This document shows positions 51,901 through 60,814 of a stretch of 64,000 bases of DNA, one piece after another. Location of the stretch: positions 31,143-95,142 of the forward strand of contig CALWCE010000008.1 in NCBI GenBank assembly GCA_944376295.1, given 5' to 3'. Position 1 is the stretch's first letter, and each line of letters begins with the position of its first letter. The notes beneath the pieces are model-generated. The model made no database searches. It worked only from the letters and a program-made list of their open reading frames with translations, and was not told the origin of the DNA. This DNA comes from an uncultured Clostridia bacterium (GTDB lineage Bacteria; Bacillota; Clostridia; Christensenellales; Borkfalkiaceae). The translations under genes were made by a program, and so were the position numbers.

Positions 51901-54900
51901 GGTGCTGAGTACGGCGAAGCCCTCGGTCATGACCTCGAGCATCACGAAGCAAAACCTGCAACGTGTACCGAGATCGGCTGGGAAGCGTATGACACCTGCA
52001 CTCGCTGCGATTACACAACTTATGTAGAGATCCCCGCAAAGGGTCATACCTTTGGGCCGGACGCTACCTGCACAGAGGATCAAGTTTGTTTGGAATGCGG
52101 CGAAGTGATCTCCGCGGCTACGGGACATATCCCCGGACCTGATGCTACTTGTACGGAAAATCAGACCTGTTCCGTTTGCGGTGAAATCTTAACTCCGGCC
52201 CTCGGTCATAGCTTCACGAGCTATATCTCGGACAACAATGCAACGTGTACCGAGGATGGAACGGAGACCGCGAAGTGCGACCGCTGCGAAGTCACCGATA
52301 CGAGAACGGATGAAGGTTCTGCACTCGGCCATGATCTTGAACATCACGAAGCCAAACCTGCGACGTGTACCGAGATCGGTTGGAATGCCTACGACACCTG
52401 CACCCGCTGTGACTACACAACGTATGTGGAGATCGAAGCGCTCGGCCATAACTGGGCCGAAGAGTGGACGACGGACGGCACCGCGCATTGGCACGAATGC
52501 AGCCGCTGCGATGAGATCAACGACAAAGCCAACCACAGCGGCGGCGAGGCAACTTGTACTAACCCCGCAGAATGCGAAGTTTGCGGCGTTGAGTACGGTT
52601 CTGCGCTTGGCCATACCGAAAGTGAGGCTGTCCGCGAAAACGAAGTACCTGCAAGCTGCACCGCGGCCGGTTCGTATGATGAGGTCGTTTACTGCTCCGT
52701 CTGCGGCGAAGAATTGAGCCGCGAGGAAAAGGTCATTGACGCGCTCGGTCATAGCTTCACGAGCTATATTTCGGACAACAATGCAACGTGTACCGAGGAT
52801 GGAACGGAGACTGCGAAGTGTGATCGCTGCGAAGTCACCGATACGAGAACGGACGAGGGCTCTGCGCTCGGCCATAACTGGGCCGAAGAGTGGACGACGG
52901 ACGGCACCGCGCATTGGCACAAGTGCTCGCGCTGCGACGAGATCAACGACAAGGCAAACCATAGCGGCGGCACCGCGACGTGCATTGCTCTTGCAAAGTG
53001 TGAGATCTGCGGTGTTGAGTACGGCGATTTTGCGGAGCACGTCTATGTGGAGAATGCGGAGGAACAGTATCTCGTTTCTGCGGCAACGTGTACCGCAAAG
53101 GCAACCTACTATAAGAGCTGCTCTGTCTGCGGCGAAGCCGGAGAAGAGATCTTTGAGTATGGCGAGCCTCTTGGCCATGAGTATGGTGAGCCCGAATGGA
53201 CGTGGGAAGGTTATACGTCTGCAACGGCAACATTTACTTGTACCCGCGGCTGCGGTGACAAGCAAACTATAACAGCATCCGGCAGCTCGATCACGAACGT
53301 CGTAACGACGCCTGCGGAATGCGAAACGGAAGGGCTGAGGACCTACACCGCTAAGGTCATGTTTGGCGGCGAGGAATACGTCACGACTACGACGGAAACG
53401 ATCGAAGCGCTCGGCCATGATCTTGAGCATCACGAAGCACAACCTGCAACGTGTATCGAGATCGGTTGGAATGCCTACGACACCTGCACCCGTTGCGACT
53501 ACACGACGTATGTAGAAATTGAAGCGCTCGGCCATACCGAGGGCGAGGCTGTTCGCGAGAACGAAGTACCTGCAAGCTGCACCGCGGCCGGCTCGTATGA
53601 TGAGGTCGTTTACTGCTCCGTTTGTGGCGAGGAATTGAGCCGCGAGGAGAAAGTCATTGACGCGCTCGGCCATGATCTTGAGCATCACGAAGCAAAACCT
53701 GCGACGTGTACCGAGATCGGTTGGGATGCCTACGATACCTGTAGCCGCTGTGACTACACGACGTATATAGAAATTGAAGCGCTTGGCCATACCGAAGGTG
53801 AAGCCGTTCGCGAGAACGAAGTACCTGCAAGCTGCACCGCGGCCGGTTCGTATGATGAGGTCGTTTACTGCTCCGTCTGCGGCGAAGAATTGAGCCGCGA
53901 GGAGAAGGTCGTTGAGGCCCTCGGCCACGACCTCGTAAAACATGAAGGACAAGCGGCGACCTGTACGCAGAACGGCTGGAACGATTATGAGACCTGCACT
54001 CGTTGCGACTACACGACGTATCGCGAAATCGCTGCAACTGGCCATACGCCGGGCGCAGCCGCAACCTGTACCTCTGCTCAGAGATGTACAGTTTGCGGTA
54101 CGACATTAGTTCCTGCGCGCGGTCACCATTTTGTGGATGGGTATTGTTCGGTTTGCGGCGCGATCGACGGTACCGCCCTTGATAACGACAAGGACGATGC
54201 AAAGACCGATCTTGACGACATTGCTCAGGATGCAAAGGACGAGATCGACGGCTCCGATCTCCCTGACGACGTCAAAGAAGATCTCAAAGACAAGGTCGAT
54301 GAGATCATCAACGGGGCGAAGGACGAGGTCGAAGGTTCTACTGACTTTGACGACATTGATCAGGCGGTTGAAAACACGAAGGATGAGATCGAAGATGCTA
54401 TCCTTGACGCGGAAAAGGACGATGCAAAGTCTGATCTCGACGAGATCGCGCAAGGCGCAAAGGACGAGGTCGATGGCTCTGATCTCCCTGACGATGTGAA
54501 GGATGACCTCAAAGACAAGATCGATGAGATCGTCAATGACGCAAAGACCGAGATCGACGGAGAGACCTCGAAGGAAGAAGTCGATCAGACGGTCGAGGAT
54601 GCGCAACAGGAGATTGAGGATGCGATCCTCAACGCGGAAAAGGACGATGCAAAGTCTGACCTCGACAAGATCGCTCAAAGCGCGAAGGACGAGATCGACG
54701 CTTCCGATCTTCCCGACGATGTCAAGGACGAGCTGAAGGACAAAGTCGATGCTGCCATCGAGGATGCTAAGGAGGCGATCGACAACGCCACAAGCAAAGA
54801 AGAGATAGAGAACATTGTCAACGATACCCGGGAGGATATTGATGATCTTCTGAAGGGCAGCTTGGACAATGAGCTCGCCGAAAAGAAAGATGCGGCAATC

Positions 54901-55329
54901 TCTGATCTTACTGAGATTGCTCAGGACGCAAAGGACGGGATCGACGGCTCCGACATCTCGGACGAGGAGAAGGATGAGTTGAAGGGCAAAGTCGATGAGA
55001 TCGTCAATGACGCAAAGGACGAGATCGAAGGCGCTGTGACGCCTGAAGAGATCGATGAGATCTTGGCCGAAGCTGAGAACGAAATCGCTGCGGTAACAGA
55101 AGATCTCAAGGCCGGACAGCTCAACACAAGCACGCTTTGGCCGTGGATCATCGTTGCGATTGTAATTTCTGCGGCACTTTCGACACTCTTCGCTTGGAGA
55201 CACGTCAAAAAGGTACAGGGAAAAGGTGAGGCGGTAGGCGCTAAGTCTGTCGTGACGATCGCAGTTGCCACCATCCTTATTTTTGTTGTGGTCATCGGGA
55301 TCACACTTCTGATCTTTGCGATGGTCTAA
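48919..55329 (+). CDS. Giant Cys-rich repeat surface protein 2
   Basis: A 2136-residue exported protein; ATG 48919 follows TTGGAGG. Seen: signal peptide (about 1-41), then about 1700 residues with roughly forty CxxC knuckles in repeats of the ALGHDLEHHEAKPATCTEIG / CSRCDYTTY type, with stretches of near-identical DNA; next an acidic helical stalk of four units of about 75 residues (DDAKSDLDEIAQ, SDLPDDVK), 225 bp apart for the first three; and two C-terminal membrane segments. Known: such CTEAG-GH repeats are common in gut Firmicute surface proteins, function unproven. Inferred: an adhesin or mating-contact protein, being inside the transfer operon. Confidence 0.82.
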   Translation: MKTRSKYILLLFVSIIVLLLGGIFLAAQQEKEGPITAEAASVYWSTPTACPGCGTIPDNTASALRIEHVSGCTYSYRHMGHSSTPFCQGTITIHNSETGSQAPTCINGGWEYFQRCRDCGEYATRQGYINPLGHDYAVWVTTIPATCTTDGKEEAKCSRGCASTMTRKIAATGHTWDNGTVTLSATCQRTGTRKYECTACGETKTETIAKRNHNYNIYLSRVEPTCTASGRTAGYECQWCYANTCSTIPALGHDLEYHDGQPATCTEIGWNDYETCSRCDYTTYREIAATGHTPGAAATCTTPQTCTECGAILVEALGHKTVSHLGQDPTCTAEGWKPYETCENCDYTTYEIIPALGHSFTSYVSNNDATCTDDGTETAKCDRCEVTDTRTDEGSALGHDWAEEWTTDGTAHWHECSRCDEINDKANHSGGTATCIALAKCEICGAKYGDLAEHVYVENAEEQYLVSAATCTAKATYYKSCSVCGEAGKEIFEYGEPLGHEYGEPEWTWEGYTSATATFTCTRGCGDKQTITASGSSITNVVTTPAECETEGLRTYTAKVMFGGEEYVTTTTETIEALGHDWAEEWTTDGTAHWHECSRCDAINDKANHSGGTATCTNPAECEVCGAAYGDALGHTESEAVRENEVPASCTAAGSYDEVIYCSVCGEELSREEKVIDALGHDLEHHEAKPATCTEIGWDAYDTCSRCDYTTYIEIEALGHTEGEAVRENEVPASCTAAGSYDEVVYCSVCGEELSREEKVIDALGHSFTSYISDNNATCTEDGTETAKCDRCEVTDTRTDEGSALGHDWAEEWTTDGTAHWHECGRCDEINDKANHSGGEATCTNPAECEVCGVEYGSALGHTESEAVRENEVPASCTAAGSYDEVVYCSVCGEELSREEKVIDALGHSFTSYISDNNATCTEDGTETAKCDRCEVTDTRTDEGSALGHDWAEEWTTDGTAHWHECGRCDEINDKASHSGGTATCTNPAECEVCGAEYGEALGHDLEHHEAKPATCTEIGWEAYDTCTRCDYTTYVEIPAKGHTFGPDATCTEDQVCLECGEVISAATGHIPGPDATCTENQTCSVCGEILTPALGHSFTSYISDNNATCTEDGTETAKCDRCEVTDTRTDEGSALGHDLEHHEAKPATCTEIGWNAYDTCTRCDYTTYVEIEALGHNWAEEWTTDGTAHWHECSRCDEINDKANHSGGEATCTNPAECEVCGVEYGSALGHTESEAVRENEVPASCTAAGSYDEVVYCSVCGEELSREEKVIDALGHSFTSYISDNNATCTEDGTETAKCDRCEVTDTRTDEGSALGHNWAEEWTTDGTAHWHKCSRCDEINDKANHSGGTATCIALAKCEICGVEYGDFAEHVYVENAEEQYLVSAATCTAKATYYKSCSVCGEAGEEIFEYGEPLGHEYGEPEWTWEGYTSATATFTCTRGCGDKQTITASGSSITNVVTTPAECETEGLRTYTAKVMFGGEEYVTTTTETIEALGHDLEHHEAQPATCIEIGWNAYDTCTRCDYTTYVEIEALGHTEGEAVRENEVPASCTAAGSYDEVVYCSVCGEELSREEKVIDALGHDLEHHEAKPATCTEIGWDAYDTCSRCDYTTYIEIEALGHTEGEAVRENEVPASCTAAGSYDEVVYCSVCGEELSREEKVVEALGHDLVKHEGQAATCTQNGWNDYETCTRCDYTTYREIAATGHTPGAAATCTSAQRCTVCGTTLVPARGHHFVDGYCSVCGAIDGTALDNDKDDAKTDLDDIAQDAKDEIDGSDLPDDVKEDLKDKVDEIINGAKDEVEGSTDFDDIDQAVENTKDEIEDAILDAEKDDAKSDLDEIAQGAKDEVDGSDLPDDVKDDLKDKIDEIVNDAKTEIDGETSKEEVDQTVEDAQQEIEDAILNAEKDDAKSDLDKIAQSAKDEIDASDLPDDVKDELKDKVDAAIEDAKEAIDNATSKEEIENIVNDTREDIDDLLKGSLDNELAEKKDAAISDLTEIAQDAKDGIDGSDISDEEKDELKGKVDEIVNDAKDEIEGAVTPEEIDEILAEAENEIAAVTEDLKAGQLNTSTLWPWIIVAIVISAALSTLFAWRHVKKVQGKGEAVGAKSVVTIAVATILIFVVVIGITLLIFAMV

Positions 55330-55382
55330 GATGCAACGGAAGGGGGGACGGGCTTCCGTCCCCCTGAATTTTTGGAGGGTAT

Positions 55383-56816
55383 ATGGTACTCATCGAACAA
55401 CTTTGCATGCAGCTATTTTTGTGGCTGCTGGCGCTCATTGACGGCTTAATGAATATCTTTGCCGCCATCTCAGGCGTGGATGACGTGATATTCAACGGCT
55501 CGAACGTCAACATCTTAGAGACGTTTTTGATGGGCAATTCTACCGTTGCGACCGTGTTTTGGTGTATCTTCTTGCTTGCTATCGGACTTGGCGTGATCTT
55601 CGCCATTATTGCCATCATCAAAAACATGATCGCAAACAACAAAAATATCACATCCATCCTCGGTAAATTTGCGCTGTTCCTTGTGGGGACACTTGCGCTG
55701 TTTGCCATTATCTATGTCGGTATTTTGATCGCAAACGCCGTCTTAAAGCTTCTTGCGGAGATCTTCGAGTATGATCAGGGCGGAGGTCTCGCCAACGCTC
55801 TGTTCGACGCATGTGTCGGAAACAACTATGCCAATCAAAAGAAAAGTGACATAAAGTGGACGCTTGAAACTTTGCTTGCCAACGAAGGGAAGACGTCTAT
55901 TACGCAAGTAAGCGTCGATGCGATCCTCGGTGGTCACCGCGACTGGGCGATCTTCGCGAGCAACGACAGTTGGAAAAATAACGGGTATATCAGACCCGCT
56001 GATTTTCAGTACCTTCTTGCTCTGATCGGCGCGGGGATCGTATTGTTTGAGCTGCTTATCGTCTCGGCCCATCTCGCGAAACGTCTATTTGAGCTTGTAT
56101 TTCTCTATGTCACTATGCCGGCGTCTGTATCCACGCTGCCGATGGACGACGGGGCGCGCTTCAAAAATTGGCGCGAGAGTTTCGTCACGAAAGTGATTAT
56201 CGTTTATGGCGCGGTGATCGGTGTAAATATCTTTGTAATCTGCATCGGCTCGTTCTCGCGCATGAGCTTGCAAAATGTAGGGTGGTTCGAGAACGCGATC
56301 TTTTACATTGTCATGATCATCGGCGGTGCAATGATGCTCTCGAGCTCCGTCGAGCTCTTTGGGAAGGTATTTGGTAACGGAGAGGACGTCAGTCAATCCC
56401 GTCGCCTCTTTGGCGGGCTCGGGCATTTAGCGGGCCATGCGGCGATCGCAATGGGTGGTGGCGTCATGAAAGCCCTCGGCGGTGGTGCGAAATGGGGCGC
56501 AAATAAGGCATACGGCAGTTATCACAATACGCACGGAGGCGCGAAGGCAAGCGCTAAGCATGATATTGCAACGGCACGGTACAAGGAGCAATTACAGGCT
56601 AAAGCCGCCGCGAAATCAGGTAACAGCGGCAACACCGACGCCGGTTCCGCTGTGACCCCGGTGGCTGCGGGCGGCGCGGCCGGACGAGACGGACGTGACG
56701 GGAAAGACGGGGCGCGCGGAGAACGCGGTGAAAGAGGATTTGCAGGGAAAGACGGATCTGCTGCGTCGCAGCCGACGCAGACGTCGTCAACTAACAAAGG
56801 AGGCAAGCAATCATGA
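55383..56816 (+). CDS. VirB6/TrbL-like channel protein with collagen-like tail
   Basis: A 477-residue polytopic membrane protein. Seen: about seven membrane segments, among them VFWCIFLLAIGLGVIFAII, FLVGTLALFAIIYVGILIA, LLALIGAGIVLFELLIV and IFYIVMIIGGAMMLSSS, with a large loop around 130-200. The C-terminal 100 residues are soluble, Gly/Ala-rich, and contain a collagen-type triplet run (GRDGRDGKDGARGERG and on, residues about 434-459). It lies directly before virB4 and overlaps it by 4 bases, the usual order in Gram-positive type IV systems. Confidence 0.82.
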   Translation: MVLIEQLCMQLFLWLLALIDGLMNIFAAISGVDDVIFNGSNVNILETFLMGNSTVATVFWCIFLLAIGLGVIFAIIAIIKNMIANNKNITSILGKFALFLVGTLALFAIIYVGILIANAVLKLLAEIFEYDQGGGLANALFDACVGNNYANQKKSDIKWTLETLLANEGKTSITQVSVDAILGGHRDWAIFASNDSWKNNGYIRPADFQYLLALIGAGIVLFELLIVSAHLAKRLFELVFLYVTMPASVSTLPMDDGARFKNWRESFVTKVIIVYGAVIGVNIFVICIGSFSRMSLQNVGWFENAIFYIVMIIGGAMMLSSSVELFGKVFGNGEDVSQSRRLFGGLGHLAGHAAIAMGGGVMKALGGGAKWGANKAYGSYHNTHGGAKASAKHDIATARYKEQLQAKAAAKSGNSGNTDAGSAVTPVAAGGAAGRDGRDGKDGARGERGERGFAGKDGSAASQPTQTSSTNKGGKQS

Positions 56817-59647
56817 GAATGATACCGAAAAAAGTCAATATCAAAAACACGGTTTGGAAGTGCTATTCTTTCCCCGACATTTTAGTCGCGCTCGGGATCC
56901 TGCTTATCATCTTTTTTGCGATCTCGGCTGAGAATTGGGCTTTTGCCATCATCATGCTCATCGTGGCAGTCGTACTCTTCATGCCGACACAAGACGGGAT
57001 CTTCTATACATATCTCTTTTCACTGATAAAATTTGCGACGGGCCGAAAAAAGTTTGTACGGACAGGTGTACGGACAACAGCAATAGCTCAAAAAACTGTT
57101 GCAAGATTGGAAGCCGAAAAGCAACCAAAGGATGGCTCGGGAAATGTAAAGATCAAATTTCAGCAGGTACTTTTCAAGTCAAAACCACAAGAAAAAACTG
57201 TACGGACAGAACGTATGGACAACTCGTACGGACGGAATGTACGGACAAATGATGTACGGACATTGCCGGCAGCCCCCGCAAAGGGAACGATCGAGAACCT
57301 GCTCGGGATCCGTGATTTGCGCCCGAACGGCACGCTTGTCTATCAGGGCGGCTATTTCGGGAAGGTCTTGAAGCTCGGACAAAAAAACTACTATATCGAG
57401 GATGAAGACTCACAGAATGCGGACGTTGAGTGTTTTGCGAACGCGCTAAAAATGCTTGAGGGCGCCCAATGCGCGGATCTCGTCAAGCTCGATCGGCCGC
57501 TCAATTTCGACGGCTTCTCAAAGGCATATTTTGACCGTTTATCCGCACTTGAGCACGGCGATCACTCGCCCGCCGACGAAGTGCGCATCAAGATCATGAC
57601 GGAGCGCGTAGAAACGATTGACAGCCTGAACAATGTCGAAAAAGAGTATGCCTCACAGTTTTATCTCGTTGTCTACGATCGCAACGAAGCGGACCTCGAA
57701 CGACTGACGCTCAACGTACACATGGAGATCGCTCGCAGCGGTATCAGCGTGCGGGAGCTCAACGCAAGAGAAGCAGCGGTATTTTACAAGTACAGTTTCT
57801 CGCGCAACTTCGATGAGCGCGACGTGCAGAACGCGAAGGACTCGGAGCTGCTTTCGTGGGCGATACCCAAAGAGGTCACCTTCTCGGGCAATCACTACAT
57901 GGTAGATGGGGTAGAGGCTTCTGTCTTTGCGATCGCAGACTATCCCTTATATGTCACCAACGCATGGGGAGCACGTCTGTTTAATATCCCGAATACAAAA
58001 ATCGTCATGCACATCGCCGCGGAGGAAAAGAACCGCGCGATCCGCCGCATCGACCATGTGATCGGAGAAATGCAGACCAAACGTCTGACTTCCGATCGGG
58101 CCAGCGAGGCAAACTCCGCGGACTCCCACCAAGAGACGATGGAAGTGCTGCTCACCGCCTTGCAGCAGGGCAATGAGAACCTCTTGAATGTCACTCTGAC
58201 CGTGACCGCCTACAAGTATCTCGACGACGCAAATTACAGGCGCAGCGTGCGTCGTGACGTCTTGGTAAACAACTTCAAGCTTTCAACGCTCTACGGCTTA
58301 CAGCAAGACGGTTTTGTCGCGGCGGGGCTTACGCCCGTATGTACGCTAAAGAGCTATACGACGGGCATCAACAGTACGTCGCTCGCGGCGGTGTTCCCCT
58401 TTGTCCGTACAGTTTGTATGGACGACGGCGGGATCCTGCTCGGCACGAGCTATGACAGCGGCTATCCGTTCATCTTAAACATTTGGAAACGCGATGCGCT
58501 GCATCAAAACAGCAACGGCATGGTCATAGGTCTTCCGGGCAGCGGGAAGAGCTATTTCTTAAAGACGCTGCTTCTTAATGAGTGGTCCAATGGCACTAAG
58601 GTCATCGTTTTGGATCCCGAGGCCGAATATCTCGGGATCACGCGCAATGCTTGCGGAAACGTCATCGACGTCGGGAGCGCGCAAGAGGGGAGGATCAACC
58701 CGTTCCATGTCTATCAGATCTTGTCTGAGGACGGGTCGCCCGCCGCAACCAACGTGACGTTCTCTACACACCTGAAAACGCTCGAATCGTTCTTTCGCAT
58801 CGTGCTCGGAGATGTCAGCTCGGACGTCCTCGAACTCGTCAATAATCTCGCCCTCGAAGCCTATGCACGGCGCGGGATCAATGAGACGACCGACTGCACG
58901 CAGCTTCCGCCCGAGGCGTTCCCCGTCTTTGCCGATCTCTTGGAGATTCTCAAGGGACGGGACGTCACCGCGATGGACGAATATACGAGACGAGAAAAGC
59001 ATATTGCTGAACTCTATCTCGAAAAGTTTGTCACGGGCCGCTATTCCGATCTGTGGAACGCGCCCTCAACGCTGCGCGCAGACGCCGATATGATCGATTT
59101 CAACTTTCAATCGCTCTTTGCAAACAAAAACAACGTCGTCGCGAATGCGCAGATGCTGCTCGTATTCCGTTGGATCGAACAAGCCGTCATCAATGCACGG
59201 GAGCGCAACCGCAGCGGCGATGCGATCCATACGCTCATCGTCTGCGACGAGGCCCATCTCTTCATCGATTCTAAATTCCCGATCGCGCTCGACTTCTTCT
59301 ACTCGATGAATAAACGTATCCGAAAATACGGCGGCTGCTTTATCCCAGCCACGCAAAATATTGCCGACTGGAACGCCAACGAAGAGCTGCGCAGCAAGTC
59401 GTCGGCCATCATCAAGAACAGTCAATATACGTTTATCTTCAAGCTCTCGTCCCCCGACATGGCCGACGTCCTCGACCTCTATCGGGCGGGAGAGAGCTTC
59501 AATGACGACGAGCGCGCCATGATCATGCGCGCAGAAACGGGACAGGCGTTCTTTGTTGGTTCGACCGAGTTCCGTGCGGGTGTGGAGATCATTGCGTCTC
59601 CGGACGTTGAAGGCCTTTTTGACGAGGAAGGGGGGATCGTCGCATGA
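56813..59647 (+). CDS. virB4: VirB4-type ATPase with VirB3/PrgI-like N-terminus
   Basis: The transfer-channel motor, 944 residues. Seen: N-terminal pair of membrane segments (LVALGILLIIFFAIS, FAIIMLIVAVVLFMP), as in VirB3/PrgI-VirB4 fusions; a linker of about residues 80-150 encoded by repeated GTACGGACA motifs (peptides VRTGVRT, NVRTNDVRT); a helical middle domain; Walker A GLPGSGKSYF near 573; and Walker B VCDEAHLFID near 810, followed by RIRKYGGCFIPATQN. ATG overlaps the VirB6-like stop. The following gene starts 4 bases inside its end. Confidence 0.95.
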   Translation: MRMIPKKVNIKNTVWKCYSFPDILVALGILLIIFFAISAENWAFAIIMLIVAVVLFMPTQDGIFYTYLFSLIKFATGRKKFVRTGVRTTAIAQKTVARLEAEKQPKDGSGNVKIKFQQVLFKSKPQEKTVRTERMDNSYGRNVRTNDVRTLPAAPAKGTIENLLGIRDLRPNGTLVYQGGYFGKVLKLGQKNYYIEDEDSQNADVECFANALKMLEGAQCADLVKLDRPLNFDGFSKAYFDRLSALEHGDHSPADEVRIKIMTERVETIDSLNNVEKEYASQFYLVVYDRNEADLERLTLNVHMEIARSGISVRELNAREAAVFYKYSFSRNFDERDVQNAKDSELLSWAIPKEVTFSGNHYMVDGVEASVFAIADYPLYVTNAWGARLFNIPNTKIVMHIAAEEKNRAIRRIDHVIGEMQTKRLTSDRASEANSADSHQETMEVLLTALQQGNENLLNVTLTVTAYKYLDDANYRRSVRRDVLVNNFKLSTLYGLQQDGFVAAGLTPVCTLKSYTTGINSTSLAAVFPFVRTVCMDDGGILLGTSYDSGYPFILNIWKRDALHQNSNGMVIGLPGSGKSYFLKTLLLNEWSNGTKVIVLDPEAEYLGITRNACGNVIDVGSAQEGRINPFHVYQILSEDGSPAATNVTFSTHLKTLESFFRIVLGDVSSDVLELVNNLALEAYARRGINETTDCTQLPPEAFPVFADLLEILKGRDVTAMDEYTRREKHIAELYLEKFVTGRYSDLWNAPSTLRADADMIDFNFQSLFANKNNVVANAQMLLVFRWIEQAVINARERNRSGDAIHTLIVCDEAHLFIDSKFPIALDFFYSMNKRIRKYGGCFIPATQNIADWNANEELRSKSSAIIKNSQYTFIFKLSSPDMADVLDLYRAGESFNDDERAMIMRAETGQAFFVGSTEFRAGVEIIASPDVEGLFDEEGGIVA
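57056..57262 (+). repeat. GTACGGACA arrays inside virB4
   Basis: Direct copies at 57056 and 57068 (12 bp apart), then 57200, 57213 (GTATGGACA), 57226 (GTACGGACG), 57239 and 57254, spaced 13, 13, 13 and 15 bp. All read in the direction of the gene. A further inverted pair, TGTCCGTAC and GTATGGACG, is at 58402-58424. Confidence 0.85.
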
Positions 59648-60657
59648 AAGTCCGAGTTTGGCTTATGATCGCGCTTTTATCGCTTGTGTGCGCGTTTTGC
59701 GGTACTTTGATGGCTTCTGATCCGATCTTCGCCGATGCTGCCGAGGAGGGAACACCATGCTCCCATGCCTGGGACAGCGGCAGCACAGAGAAAGCCCCCG
59801 ATTGCACGCATTCCGGCAGCAAAGTCCTCACTTGCATCCTTTGCGGCGAGAAAATAACCGAGCCTATTCAACCGCTTGGGCACAATTACGAAACAGCCGT
59901 CATCAAGGAAGCGACTTGCACGGAGACGGGAAAAATAAATTACTACTGTTTGCGTTGTGAAGCAACGTATGAGGAAGTTATTCCGGCAACGGAACATAAC
60001 TACTTCAAGATCGAGATCGATGGCGATGCAGAGTATTGTCATGACTGGAAATATGAATGTCAGGACTGCGGTGCCATTTACTATGAGTCCACAGAAACAG
60101 AAGAAAGAACAACGCATGACCTCTCAAACGCAACGTCAACGATCAGCCAGGCTCCCACCTGCACGGCATCGGGGATCAGGACGGGGACGTGCGCCTTGTG
60201 CGGTGAAGAGGGGAGCATGGAGATTCCCGCCCTCGACCACGATTGGGTCGTGGTCGATCAAAACTTCGATGAAGCAAGCAATACGACGACGGTTCGATAT
60301 GAGTGCTCCCGCTGCACTTCTACTAAGTCGGAACAGGTCAAAGCAGAAACAGATGGGGGAGGGATCGGCGTGTCCGTCGATCTGAGCGAGATCCTCAACC
60401 GCGTGGCGGAATATTATCAGGAATCGATATACGGTCCGTATCAAAGTCTGCTGCTCATGCTGTTTGGGATCTTCGCTGCAATTTGGGGCATCCCCGTAGG
60501 GGTCTCCTATATCATAGCCCGAAAGCAAGACGATAAGGAGAAGGCGAAGAAAATGCTCGTAAACTTCGTGGTCGGAATTGTTGTGAGTTTTTGCCTTCTT
60601 GTGGCGGCACCGTTCCTCGTGAATGTGTTCATGCAGGTCATTTTAAGTTTGACGTAA
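59644..60657 (+). CDS. Cys-rich repeat protein fused to VirB2-like hairpin
   Basis: A 337-residue protein overlapping virB4 by 4 bases. Seen: signal peptide (about 1-31); three Cys repeats of the surface family (LTCILCGEKITE, YYCLRCEATYEE, GTCALCGEEGSM); then residues 263-337 with two hydrophobic segments (LLLMLFGIFAAIWGIPVGVSY and NFVVGIVVSFCLLVAAPFL) around the basic loop RKQDDKEKAKK. That last part has the spacing, loop charge and PFLV/GPLIV end of the pilin-like protein at 48479. Inferred: a displayed tip or pilus-associated component. Confidence 0.75.
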   Translation: MKVRVWLMIALLSLVCAFCGTLMASDPIFADAAEEGTPCSHAWDSGSTEKAPDCTHSGSKVLTCILCGEKITEPIQPLGHNYETAVIKEATCTETGKINYYCLRCEATYEEVIPATEHNYFKIEIDGDAEYCHDWKYECQDCGAIYYESTETEERTTHDLSNATSTISQAPTCTASGIRTGTCALCGEEGSMEIPALDHDWVVVDQNFDEASNTTTVRYECSRCTSTKSEQVKAETDGGGIGVSVDLSEILNRVAEYYQESIYGPYQSLLLMLFGIFAAIWGIPVGVSYIIARKQDDKEKAKKMLVNFVVGIVVSFCLLVAAPFLVNVFMQVILSLT

Positions 60658-60677
60658 GAAGGTTTTGCAACGCAATA

Positions 60678-60710
60678 GGCCTGTTCGGGCAAACCGGACA
60701 GGCCTTCAAT
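60678..60710 (+). terminator. Probable terminator of the transfer operon
   Basis: GGCCTGT (60678-60684) pairs with ACAGGCC (60698-60704), with inner CGG/CCG; followed by TTCAATTT, a weak T tract. Lies 20 bases after the last transfer gene. Confidence 0.65.
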
Positions 60711-60766
60711 TTAAAAGAAAAGATAGAACGATTGCAATAAAGCGGGAATAAATTTTACAAGTTGTG

Positions 60767-60795
60767 TTGACAATCGTCTACGAATAGTGTATAAT
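60767..60795 (+). promoter_or_regulatory. Consensus promoter of the Phd/PIN pair
   Basis: TTGACA (60767-60772) and TATAAT (60790-60795) with a 17-bp spacer, 19 bp before the antitoxin ATG and its GGAGG site. Confidence 0.85.
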
Positions 60796-60814
60796 ATAGG
60801 CAGGAGGTAAAACG

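Noticed and set aside
50011-54045. Two long minus-strand open frames (705 and 618 codons) opposite the repeat surface gene
   Set aside because: They mirror the repeats of the plus-strand gene, which has signal peptide, repeats and membrane anchor; the antisense proteins have none.
48919-55329. Possible CRISPR-like array from regular repeats
   Set aside because: Repeats are in frame, of variable length and coding; no cas genes are present.
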